Shown piece by piece: positions 30,252 through 42,701 of a DNA stretch of 64,000 bases. The stretch spans positions 62,001 through 126,000 of the forward strand of contig NZ_BSPC01000066.1 in the NCBI RefSeq assembly GCF_030160835.1. The letters are read 5' to 3'. A program made the translations under genes and the position numbers. The notes beneath the pieces were generated by a model. The model searched no databases, was not told where the DNA came from, and was given only the letters and a program-made list of their open reading frames with translations. Source of the stretch: Labrys miyagiensis (GTDB taxonomy: Bacteria > Pseudomonadota > Alphaproteobacteria > Rhizobiales > Labraceae). Within the stretch, counting starts at the first letter, position 1; every line of letters begins with the position of its first letter.

Positions 30252-31279
30252 CAAATCGTCTCCGTCACCTTGCGCAGCCGGCTTGGGCGGTCGGGGTCGT
30301 GGCCGCGCCCACGCGCGACCTTCTCGGCCAGGCCGTAGAAGGAGACCAGCATGGCGAGAGGGTCGAGCAGGGCATGGCCCGAGCTCTTGAAGGGCAGGCT
30401 GTTGCCGCCCGCCACGAAGACGTTGGCGCCTGCCCCGCGCATGCGTTCGATCGCCTCGCCCATGGCCGTGAAGGCCGCATCCCGCGGGCGGAAGGCGAGC
30501 ACTGGAAAGCCGGCGTCGACGAGTTGCAGCGGCCCATGCATCACCTCGGCGCCGCTATAGGCCTCCGCATGCAGCACCGCGGTTTCCTTCAGCTTGAGGG
30601 CGGCTTCCTGCGCGATCGGGAAGGCGGGGCCGCGGCCGATGACATAGGCCGACTGGGCCTTCTCGAACACCGGCAGGGCTGCATCCCAATCGGCGGTGAG
30701 CGCTGCCTCGAAGGCGGCGGGCAGGTCGCGTACGCCCTGCTGCAGGGCCTTGTCCTGATGCCATTCGGCCACCAGCGCTGCCAGCACGGCGGCGGAGCTC
30801 AGGCAGGTCTTGGTGGCTGCCACGCTTTTCTCCGGCCCTGCATGCAGCGGCAGCACCGCATCCGCCTCGGCCGCGAGCGGGGAGGAGGCATCGTTGACGA
30901 TGGCGACCGCGAAGGCGCCTGCCTCCCTGGCCCGCGCCTGCAGGGCGACGATATCGGGGCTCTTGCCCGATTGCGAGACCGAGACGACCACGGCGCCCTT
31001 GAAACGCAGCGGCGCCTTGTAGATCGAGGCCACCGATGGGCCGACGGAGGCGACCGGGACGCCCGCCAGGATCTCGCTGAGATATTTGAAGTAGCCGGCG
31101 GTGTTGTCGGAAGAGCCGCGGGCGCAGGTCACGGCATAGGCCGGCGAGAGCTCGCGCAGGCGCGCGCCAATCCTCTGGAGATTGCTGCTCTCGGCATCGA
31201 AGAAGCGGGCGAGGGCGGCGGGCGCCTCGGCGATCTCCGCCGCCATCAGGGTTGAGGGTGCGTCGGCAGGCGAGGTCAT
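30251..31279 (-). CDS. SIS-domain sugar isomerase/deaminase, probable glucosamine-6-phosphate deaminase (NagB-II type)
   Basis: A 342-residue protein with two SIS domains resembling the isomerase half of GlmS but without the glutaminase half. CARGSSDNTAGYFKYL, SVSQSGKSPDIVAL, ATKTCLSSAAVL, VIGRGPAFPIAQEAALKLKE and AYSGAEVMHGP are the phosphosugar-binding motifs. ATG 31279 has AAGGTGG upstream. Next to nagA this most likely turns GlcN-6-P into Fru-6-P plus ammonia, replacing classical NagB. Confidence 0.87.
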   Translation of the reverse strand: MTSPADAPSTLMAAEIAEAPAALARFFDAESSNLQRIGARLRELSPAYAVTCARGSSDNTAGYFKYLSEILAGVPVASVGPSVASIYKAPLRFKGAVVVSVSQSGKSPDIVALQARAREAGAFAVAIVNDASSPLAAEADAVLPLHAGPEKSVAATKTCLSSAAVLAALVAEWHQDKALQQGVRDLPAAFEAALTADWDAALPVFEKAQSAYVIGRGPAFPIAQEAALKLKETAVLHAEAYSGAEVMHGPLQLVDAGFPVLAFRPRDAAFTAMGEAIERMRGAGANVFVAGGNSLPFKSSGHALLDPLAMLVSFYGLAEKVARGRGHDPDRPSRLRKVTETI

Positions 31280-31369
31280 GGTGCCACCTTGGGGGTGTGG
31301 TTGGGCAGGAGAGGACTCAGCCTTAGCGGGCATTCCGCCAGACTTCAAACATTTGCAGACTTCCGTCCT

Positions 31370-32254
31370 TCACCCCTGCGTGGGCGATGCCTGGAAGTCC
31401 TGCTTGGCCAGCCGGAACGCCCCGTCGAGCGCATCGCCCTTGGGCTCGATCAGGACGTCGTCATAGCGTGTCGGCAGGAACGGGCGATAGGGTGCGGCGA
31501 GGCCTCCCATCAGGGCGATGCGGGGCGCTCCCAGATGGATCAACCGGTCCAGCATGCCCACGATCGAGCCGATGGCATGGCCGATCAGATGGTCCGCGAC
31601 GCCGTCGCCGCCCGCCGCCCGGAACACCAGCGGCGCGAAGCTGCCATAGTCGCGCGGGGTGGCGGTCTGGCTCCACAGCACCGCCTCGCTGGGATCGTCG
31701 TGGAAGCGCGCCATGATCAGGCGCGTGAGATCGGAGGACGGCGCGAGGGCATCGATGCTGAGGATGGCGGCGCGGATCGCCGCGCGCCCGAGAATGGCGC
31801 CGGAGGCATCGTCGGACAGGGCAAAGCCCCACCCCCCGACGGTGGTCTCCTTGCCGGCCACCAGCGCCAGGCCCTGGGAGCCGGTGCCGAGGATCAGGAT
31901 GCCGCCATCCTCGCCGGCATGGGCGCCGAGGCAGGCGGTGACGGCGTCGGAAGCCAGCGCAAGCGACTGGTACCCAAAGGGAAAGCTGCGAATACCATCG
32001 GCGAGCGCGGGAACATTGGCGCCCGACAGGCCCATGCCGGCATGCACCTCGGCCTTGGCGTCGGGCGAAAGGCCTGCCGCTTCGAGCGCCTTTTCCCCAG
32101 CCTCGGCGATGGCCGGGGCAGTAATCGCGGTGCCGAGCGTGAGATTGGACGAGCCTGACAAGCCTTCGCCAAGAATGCGCCCGTTTTGGTCGCTAAGACG
32201 AGCACGGGTATTGGTTCCACCGCCATCAACAGCCAGAAAATAAGGGCCCGACAT
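31370..32254 (-). CDS. BadF/BadG/BcrA/BcrD ATPase family, probable N-acetylglucosamine kinase
   Basis: A 294-residue ASKHA-fold kinase with phosphate-1 motif LAVDGGGTNTRARL, LASDAVTACLGAH (catalytic Asp), ILILGTGSQGLAL and GGWGFALSDDASGA, the GlcNAc-kinase pattern. ATG 32254 has GGAGAAATAG upstream. It is the first gene of the operon with the SIS protein and NagA, giving the route GlcNAc to GlcNAc-6-P to GlcN-6-P to Fru-6-P. It diverges from glgP across a 225-base AT-rich region. Confidence 0.87.
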   Translation of the reverse strand: MSGPYFLAVDGGGTNTRARLSDQNGRILGEGLSGSSNLTLGTAITAPAIAEAGEKALEAAGLSPDAKAEVHAGMGLSGANVPALADGIRSFPFGYQSLALASDAVTACLGAHAGEDGGILILGTGSQGLALVAGKETTVGGWGFALSDDASGAILGRAAIRAAILSIDALAPSSDLTRLIMARFHDDPSEAVLWSQTATPRDYGSFAPLVFRAAGGDGVADHLIGHAIGSIVGMLDRLIHLGAPRIALMGGLAAPYRPFLPTRYDDVLIEPKGDALDGAFRLAKQDFQASPTQG

Positions 32255-32479
32255 CTATTTCTCCGTGCGGCGGCACAATTCTTGCAATCGATGATAAGCG
32301 CTGGAATCGCTCCCGCAAACTGACTGCATCGAGGGCGATTCACTACAGTGCTGCCTCATAATAAGGCAAATTCCATTCTATGCATTTTAACCAGTAAATT
32401 ATGCGCCGGGAGCACTCGCATGTGAGGGGGAGTTGGGTTAAGGAGCACGGTCTGAAGATCAACCATCGAGACGTAGCCC
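32255..32479. promoter_or_regulatory. divergent promoter region of the GlcNAc and glycogen operons
   Basis: This is an AT-rich stretch for this genome. It contains an AGCGCT core (32297-32302; read on one strand AGCGCTTAT, like AGCGCTTACA at 28941) and a TGCCT-CATAATA-AGGCA dyad (32352-32368). Both are plausible sugar-repressor sites. Promoter boxes cannot be placed with confidence. Confidence 0.4.
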
Positions 32480-34993
<2,514 letters not shown>

Positions 34994-35020
34994 ACCGGGC
35001 ACCAACTGCGAATAAGCAGG

Positions 35021-35053
35021 GCCTCTTTCCACCCAGGAAGAGGCTTTTCTTTT
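35021..35053 (+). terminator. rho-independent terminator after glgP
   Basis: GCCTCTT and AAGAGGC form a seven-bp stem (extendable with one bulge) followed by TTTTCTTTT, 28 bases after the glgP stop. Confidence 0.8.
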
Positions 35054-35103
35054 GGGGTGCAGCACGCCGCCAGCCGCAACCCCAGATCGATACGCCACCT
35101 TTC

Positions 35104-35325
35104 GTGGACGAGCGTCCCAAGCAGCCTGAACAGCCGGAGCAGCCTCAGGTCGATACACCTGCCTTCCGTAAGGAAGGGGAGAACGCCGGCGACAATGGCG
35201 GTGGCCATCCGGACCTTCCACCACCGCGCGATGAAGGCAACAATGGTGCCGGAGACGACAATGGTGGGGGCCATCCCGACATGCCGCCACCGCGCGATGA
35301 CGCTGGTGATGGTGATTCCAACTGA
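35104..35325 (+). CDS. possible small repeat protein, doubtful gene
   Basis: A GTG-started frame of 73 codons encodes a Pro/Asp/Gly/Asn-rich hydrophilic peptide. Near-identical units DNGGGHPDLPPPRDEG and DNGGGHPDMPPPRDDAG reflect a roughly 50-base tandem DNA duplication. The frame stays open further upstream across the glgP terminator, with an earlier PQIDTPPF echoing PQVDTPAF. No Shine-Dalgarno or signal peptide is seen. It could be a remnant of a longer secreted protein or non-coding. It lies in the 465-base gap between glgP and the glgB promoter. Confidence 0.25.
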   Translation: MDERPKQPEQPEQPQVDTPAFRKEGENAGDNGGGHPDLPPPRDEGNNGAGDDNGGGHPDMPPPRDDAGDGDSN

Positions 35326-35458
35326 ACGGACGCGAGGGAAAGATGTCCCGGAGCTTGGGTTAGCTTCCGCAATGTTGCATGTTTAGCCACGGAGAAGGCT
35401 CGCCGCTGCATAACTGCACTTGCAACTTAACTGTGTTTTCCTTGTCTGCGTTTAATCG

Positions 35459-35486
35459 TTGACCGATCCGGCAAAACCCCTAGCTT
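35459..35486 (+). promoter_or_regulatory. glgB: candidate glgB promoter
   Basis: TTGACC (35459-35464), a 16-base spacer and TAGCTT (35481-35486) resemble a sigma-70 promoter about 80 bases before the preferred glgB start. The TTG that would otherwise be taken as the glgB start codon is the first three bases of this -35 box. Confidence 0.45.
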
Positions 35487-35566
35487 GTCCCCCAAGAGGC
35501 CCGGCGAAGAATGTCTGGCCTGTGGTAAGAACGGCGTCAGCCGTCAAGGCGAGAGGTGGTAGCGGC

Positions 35567-37837
35567 GTGGCAAAGAATACCAAGACGAGCGCTTCACCGT
35601 CCAAGGTGGAAAAGCCGGCTCCCCTGGCGAAGAAGCCTGCTGCCGAGAAGGCGGAAGCTTGGCGTTTGCCGGAGGTGGAGATCGCGGCGCTTGCGGCCGG
35701 GCGTCATCACGATCCTTTCGCTGTCCTCGGCCCGCATAACACGCCGGACGGCCTGGTGATCCGCGCCTTCGTCCCCAATGCCGAAAGCGTCTTCGTCGTA
35801 TCACCCGAACTCAAGGAGCCGGTGGCGCTGCAGCGGCGCCATGATGACGGCGTCTTCGAAGGCCGTGCTGCGGGTGCGGGCCGCGCCTATCATCTCCACG
35901 CAGCCAATGCGGGCGGGGAATGGGATGTCGAGGATCCCTATCGTTTCGGGCCGCTTCTCGGCCAGGTGGACGATTACCTCTATGTCGAGGGCACGCATCT
36001 CAGGCTCTGGGACAAGCTCGGCGCACGGCCTGTTCATCACGAGGGCGTGGACGGCGTACATTTCGCCGTCTGGGCGCCCCATGCGCGCCGGGTTTCCATC
36101 GTCGGCGACTTCAACAATTGGGATGGCCGCCGCCACCCGATGCGCAAGCGCATCGATACCGGCGTCTGGGAGATCTTCCTGCCCGGGGTCGGCGCCGGCG
36201 CCTATTACAAATATGAGATCATCGGCCCCAATGGCGCCCTGCTGCCCCTGAAGAGCGATCCGTTCGCCTTCGCAACTGAACTGCGGCCCGGCACGGCCTC
36301 GCGCGTTCTGTCGGCGGAGCCCTTCGCCTGGACGGACCAGCAATGGATAGAGGATCGTGCCCGGCGTGATGCCCGCAAGGCGCCGATGTCGACCTATGAG
36401 GTGCATCTGGGCTCCTGGAAGCGCGGGGATCACCAGCGTTTCCTCAGTTATGACGAGTTCGCCGACCAGCTCATCACCTACGTGGCCCATATGGGCTACA
36501 CCCATATCGAATTGATGCCGGTGAGCGAGCATCCGCTCGACGCCTCCTGGGGCTACCAGCCGACGGGCCTGTTCGCGCCCACCAGCCGCTTCGGCTCGCC
36601 CGAGGGCTTTGCGCGCTTGGTCAACAAGGCGCATGAGGCCGGCATCGGCGTCATCCTCGATTGGGTGCCGGCGCATTTCCCGACCGACTCGCATGGTCTC
36701 GCCTGGTTCGACGGTGGCGCGCTCTATGAACATCCCGATCCGCGCCGGGGCTTCCATCCCGACTGGAATACGGCGATCTATGATTTTGGCCGCCGCGAGG
36801 TCGCGAATTTCCTGATCGCTAATGCGCTGTTCTGGCTGGAGCGCTTTCATATCGACGGGCTGCGCGTTGATGCCGTCGCGTCGATGCTCTACCTCGACTA
36901 TTCGCGCAAGGCCGGTGAATGGATCCCCAACATCCATGGCGGGCGCGAGAACCTCGACGCCATCGCCTTCCTCCAGCGCATGAACAAGGAAGTTTATGCC
37001 GCCCATCCCGGCGTGATGACGATCGCCGAGGAATCGACCGCCTGGCCGGGCGTCTCCAAGCCCGTGCATGATGGCGGCCTCGGCTTTGGCTTCAAGTGGA
37101 ACATGGGCTTCATGCACGACACGCTCGATTACATGGAGCGTGAGCCGATCTATCGCCAATACCACCATGACGATCTGACCTTCGGCCTGATCTATGCGTT
37201 TGCCGAGAATTTCGTGCTGCCGCTCTCCCATGACGAGGTGGTGCACGGCAAGAATTCGATCGTGAACAAGATGTCGGGGCTGGAGGGCGACAAATTCGCG
37301 ACGCTGCGGGCCTACTACACCATGATGTGGGCCTATCCCGGCAAGAAGCTGCTGTTCATGGGCCAGGATTTCGGCCAGCGCCGCGAGTGGAACGAGAATG
37401 TCGGGCTCGACTGGGACCTGATGCAATATGGACCGCACAGGGGCCTGAGCGATCTCGTACGTGATCTCAACCATCTCTATCGCGGGCGCCCGGCTCTTCA
37501 TGAACGGGACTGCGAGGGCGACGGCTTCGAGTGGATGGTGGTGGACGACAACACCAACTCTGTTTTCGCCTGGGCGCGCTATGCGTCCAACGTCGCCCCT
37601 ATCGTCATGGTTGCCAACCTGACCCCGGTGGCCAGGGACGACTACGTTCTGCCTTTGCCCCTGAAGGGGCAGTGGCGTGAACTGCTCAACACAGATTCCG
37701 AACGCTATTTCGGCCTCAATCGCGGCAATCTCGGCAGCATCCATGCCCAGGAGGGGGACTGGAAGGGCAAGCCGGCGATGGCCAGGATCAACGTGCCGCC
37801 TCTCACCGCCATTCTCCTGGAATGGGCGGGGAACTAG
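35567..37837 (+). CDS. glgB: 1,4-alpha-glucan branching enzyme
   Basis: Introduces alpha-1,6 branches into glycogen. I start at GTG 35567, preceded by GAGAGGTGG, rather than TTG 35459 (756 instead of 792 residues). Residues 1-40 are a Lys/Pro/Ala-rich linker; then come CBM48 modules and the GH13 domain with DGLRVDAVASMLYLDY (nucleophile Asp), IAEESTAWPGV (acid Glu) and LPLSHDEVVHGK (Asp), plus the C-terminal beta domain. SWGYQPTGLFAPTSRFG is the branching-enzyme signature. It is the first gene of a glgB-glgC-glgA-pgm run. Confidence 0.96.
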   Translation: MAKNTKTSASPSKVEKPAPLAKKPAAEKAEAWRLPEVEIAALAAGRHHDPFAVLGPHNTPDGLVIRAFVPNAESVFVVSPELKEPVALQRRHDDGVFEGRAAGAGRAYHLHAANAGGEWDVEDPYRFGPLLGQVDDYLYVEGTHLRLWDKLGARPVHHEGVDGVHFAVWAPHARRVSIVGDFNNWDGRRHPMRKRIDTGVWEIFLPGVGAGAYYKYEIIGPNGALLPLKSDPFAFATELRPGTASRVLSAEPFAWTDQQWIEDRARRDARKAPMSTYEVHLGSWKRGDHQRFLSYDEFADQLITYVAHMGYTHIELMPVSEHPLDASWGYQPTGLFAPTSRFGSPEGFARLVNKAHEAGIGVILDWVPAHFPTDSHGLAWFDGGALYEHPDPRRGFHPDWNTAIYDFGRREVANFLIANALFWLERFHIDGLRVDAVASMLYLDYSRKAGEWIPNIHGGRENLDAIAFLQRMNKEVYAAHPGVMTIAEESTAWPGVSKPVHDGGLGFGFKWNMGFMHDTLDYMEREPIYRQYHHDDLTFGLIYAFAENFVLPLSHDEVVHGKNSIVNKMSGLEGDKFATLRAYYTMMWAYPGKKLLFMGQDFGQRREWNENVGLDWDLMQYGPHRGLSDLVRDLNHLYRGRPALHERDCEGDGFEWMVVDDNTNSVFAWARYASNVAPIVMVANLTPVARDDYVLPLPLKGQWRELLNTDSERYFGLNRGNLGSIHAQEGDWKGKPAMARINVPPLTAILLEWAGN

Positions 37838-37956
37838 CAAGAACATGGCGCGTTGGGAGCGACCTCCCGGTGCGCCAGTTCATAGAAGTCATGAAATAAG
37901 GGCGGGCTCGGAAAGGTGCGCCCGACAGCAGCACAGTCAGTATGGGAGGAGTTTAG

Positions 37957-39228
37957 ATGACGGATCCGAGACATTCGACGGGTGGTCCGCTTGCACGTTC
38001 GGCCATGGCCTATGTGCTGGCCGGCGGGCGCGGCAGCCGATTGATGGAGTTGACCGACCGCCGGGCCAAGCCCGCGGTCTATTTCGGCGGCAAGAGCCGG
38101 ATCATCGATTTCGCGCTCTCGAATGCGATCAATTCCGGCATCCGCCGTATCGGCGTTGCCACCCAGTACAAGGCGCATTCGCTGATCCGCCACCTCAACC
38201 GCGGCTGGAACTTCCTTCGCCCGGAGCGCAATGAAAGCTTCGACATCCTGCCCGCCAGCCAGCGCATCTCGGAAGACATGTGGTATCGCGGCACATCGGA
38301 CGCGGTGTACCAGAACCTCGACATCATCGACGGCACCGGCGTCGAATACATGGTCATCCTTGCCGGCGACCATATCTACAAGATGGACTATGAGCTGATG
38401 CTCCAGCAGCATGTGGAGCAGAAGGCCGACGTCACCATCGGCTGCCTCGAAGTGCCGCGCATGGAGGCCACGGGCTTCGGCGTCATGCATGTCGACGAGA
38501 AGGACCGCATCGTCGCCTTCGTCGAGAAGCCGAAGGATCCGCCCGGCATCCCCAGCCAACCCGACATGGCGCTCGCCTCGATGGGCATCTATGTGTTCAC
38601 GCTGAAGTTCCTCAAGGAGGAACTGCTTCGGGATGCCAACGATCCCAATTCCAGCCGCGACTTCGGCAAGGACATCATCCCGAACATCGTCAAGAACGGC
38701 AAGGCTGTCGCGCATCGCTTCCCGACCAGCTGCGTGCGGTCCGAGCATGAGAAGGAAGCCTATTGGCGCGACGTCGGGACGGTGGACGCCTATTGGGAAG
38801 CCAATATCGATCTCACCGACGTGGTGCCGGCCCTCGACCTCTACGATCAGGAATGGCCGATCTGGACCTTCGCCGAAATTACGCCGCCGGCTAAATTCGT
38901 GCACGACACGGAAGGGCGGCGTGGTACCGCGATCTCGTCACTGGTCTCGGGCGGCTGCGTCGTCTCCGGCGCCACGGCCAAGCGCTCATTGCTTTATACG
39001 GGCGTGCGTGTGAACTCCTATTCCTCGGTCGAGAACGCCGTCATCCTGCCCTATGTCGAGATCGGCCGTTCGGCGCACCTGAAGAACGTGGTGATCGACC
39101 GCGGCGTCGAGATCCCCGAGGGCCTGGTGGTCGGCGAGGATCCGGTGCTTGATGCTCAGCGCTTCCGGCGCACCGACAAGGGCATCTGCCTGATCACGCA
39201 GCCGATGATCGACAAGCTGAAGCGCTGA
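37957..39228 (+). CDS. glgC: glucose-1-phosphate adenylyltransferase (ADP-glucose pyrophosphorylase)
   Basis: Makes ADP-glucose, the rate-setting step of bacterial glycogen synthesis. The 423-residue enzyme has the nucleotide loop [61 protein letters not shown] (substrate Lys) and a C-terminal left-handed beta-helix ending [26 protein letters not shown] precedes ATG 37957. Alphaproteobacterial forms are typically activated by fructose-6-P and pyruvate. It lies 119 bases downstream of glgB. Confidence 0.97.
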   Translation: MTDPRHSTGGPLARSAMAYVLAGGRGSRLMELTDRRAKPAVYFGGKSRIIDFALSNAINSGIRRIGVATQYKAHSLIRHLNRGWNFLRPERNESFDILPASQRISEDMWYRGTSDAVYQNLDIIDGTGVEYMVILAGDHIYKMDYELMLQQHVEQKADVTIGCLEVPRMEATGFGVMHVDEKDRIVAFVEKPKDPPGIPSQPDMALASMGIYVFTLKFLKEELLRDANDPNSSRDFGKDIIPNIVKNGKAVAHRFPTSCVRSEHEKEAYWRDVGTVDAYWEANIDLTDVVPALDLYDQEWPIWTFAEITPPAKFVHDTEGRRGTAISSLVSGGCVVSGATAKRSLLYTGVRVNSYSSVENAVILPYVEIGRSAHLKNVVIDRGVEIPEGLVVGEDPVLDAQRFRRTDKGICLITQPMIDKLKR

Positions 39229-39301
39229 GCAGAGGCAAGCGGATCGGGAGTACAGTCGTTTCTCCAGGGAGCCGAACCGAGAAATCGCGTGAGGCTCGAC
39301 C

Positions 39302-39369
39302 TTTTGTCATGACCGGGCTTGTCCCCCATCAGACAAGTCTGGTCGGGGACAAGCCCGGTCATGACAAAA
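39302..39369. repeat. perfect 25-bp inverted repeat between glgC and glgA
   Basis: The arms 39302-39326 (TTTTGTCATGACCGGGCTTG start) and 39345-39369 are exact complements with an 18-base loop. Because both ends are T/A-rich (CTTTTG and CAAAAT) it could terminate transcription in either direction and reduce read-through into glgA. It belongs to the TGTCAT family. Confidence 0.9.
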
Positions 39370-39427
39370 TCATACTTCCTGGACCACAGCCTTCTTCCGG
39401 TGCGCCTGTCGAAATGCGGAAATCTCG

Positions 39428-40848
39428 ATGATCAAAGTCCTCGCCGTTGCCTCCGAAATCCATCCGCTGATCAAGACCGGGGGGCTCGCCGACGTCGTCG
39501 GCGCGCTGCCCGGCGCCTTGAAGCGCTACGACGTTGCGGTGACGACGGTCATTCCCGGCTATCCGGCGGTGCTGGCCGCCAATGAAAAATGGGAGACGGT
39601 CGCCAAGCTTCCGAGCTTTTTCGGCGGGCGCACCACCATCAAGCGCGGCGCGGCGAACGGCCTGAACCTCTTCGTCGTCGACGCACCGCATCTCTTCAAC
39701 CGGCCCGGCAATCCCTATACGGACAAGGACGGGCGCGACTGGCTCGACAATCCCCAGCGCTACGGCGCCCTTTCCAGCGCGGCGGCCGAGATCTGCCATG
39801 GATTGGTGGCCGACTATCGTCCTGACATCGTGCATGTCCACGACTGGCAGGCGGCGCTCACCCTCGCCTATCTCAATTATGCCGAGGGTCCACGGCCGAA
39901 ATCGGTGATCACCGTGCACAATCTGGCCTTCCAGGGCCAGTACCCCCGTTCGATTCTCGGCAGCCTCGCCTTGCCGCAGCGCTCCTTCTCGGTCGAGGGC
40001 GTGGAATATTACGGCATGATCGGCTTCCTGAAGGCCGGGCTGCATTTTGCCGACCGCATCACCACCGTCTCGCCCCGCTATGCCACCGAAATCCAGACGG
40101 CCGAGGCCGGCATGGGCCTGGAAGGGCTGCTCGCGGGGCGTTCCGACGTGTTGTCCGGCATCGTCAACGGCATCGACGATAGCGAGTGGAACCCGGCGAC
40201 CGACACCAAGCTTGCGGTCAACTACGATGCCAAGTCGCTCGCCAAGCGTGCGGGAAACCGCGAGGCTCTGGAAAAGCGCTTCGGCCTCGATCACGACAAC
40301 TCGCCCTTGTTCTGCCTCGTCAGCCGCCTGACCTGGCAGAAGGGCATCGACATCATGGCCGAGACCGTGCCCCATCTGGTGGCGCATGGCGCGCGGTTCG
40401 CGCTGCTCGGCTCGGGTGACAAGGAGCTGGAAGGCATCTTCCGCCAGGCGACCTATCAATATCCGGGTCGTGTGGGTGCCGTGTTCGGCTTCGACGAGGC
40501 GCTGTCGCACCTGATGTTCGGTGGCGGCGACATGACGCTGGTGCCCTCGCGTTTCGAGCCCTGCGGCCTCACCCAGCTCTACGGCCTGCGCTATGGCTGC
40601 ATACCGGTGGTGGCGCGCGTCGGAGGCCTGTCCGATACCATCGTCGACGCCAACGACGCCGCGCTCACGCTGAAGGCGGCCACGGGCGTGCAGTTCCAGC
40701 CCATCACCGGCGCCATGCTGCAGGAGGGAATCTCCCGCGCCATCGCTCTCTATCGCGACAAGACAGTCTGGCAGGCCATGCAGAAGCGCGGCATGGGGCT
40801 GGACCTGTCCTGGACTTCCCGTGCCAGTGCCTATGCCAAGCTCTACAA

Positions 40849-40864
<16 letters not shown>
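39428..40864 (+). CDS. glgA: glycogen synthase (ADP-glucose)
   Basis: Extends alpha-1,4-glucan chains from ADP-glucose (GT5). The 478-residue protein has the N-terminal loop KTGGLADVVGALP, VHVHDWQAAL, VHNLAFQG, the acceptor/phosphate-binding SRLTWQKGID and the C-terminal EPCGLTQLYGLRYGC with the conserved Glu. The last codons (KDLLK, TAA) are included in a 20-base tandem duplication that continues past the stop. Pgm follows after 68 bases. Confidence 0.97.
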
Positions 40865-42561
<1,697 letters not shown>

Positions 42562-42568
42562 GGCAAAC

Positions 42569-42631
42569 GGGGCGGGTCTTCAGACCCGCCTCTTTCTGCA
42601 ACGTCTCCTGGCGGGTCTGAAGACCCGCCCC
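42569..42631. repeat. perfect 22-bp inverted repeat after pgm
   Basis: Arms 42569-42590 and 42610-42631 are exact complements, each containing GGCGGGTCT-TC-AGACCCGCC. It is a variant of the repeat at 13671 with the TCTTCAGA core conserved and the flanking stem changed in a compensating way. Confidence 0.9.
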
Positions 42632-42701
42632 CCGATATCGGGTTGCCAGATCCGGCGCCCTGCTTCTATCGTGGCTCTGCACCCATTTCGAAGGGCATGT
42701 C

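Noticed and set aside
35459-35566. TTG start giving a 36-residue longer GlgB
   Set aside because: The TTG has no Shine-Dalgarno and is part of a -35-like TTGACC; GTG at 35567 has GAGAGGTGG.
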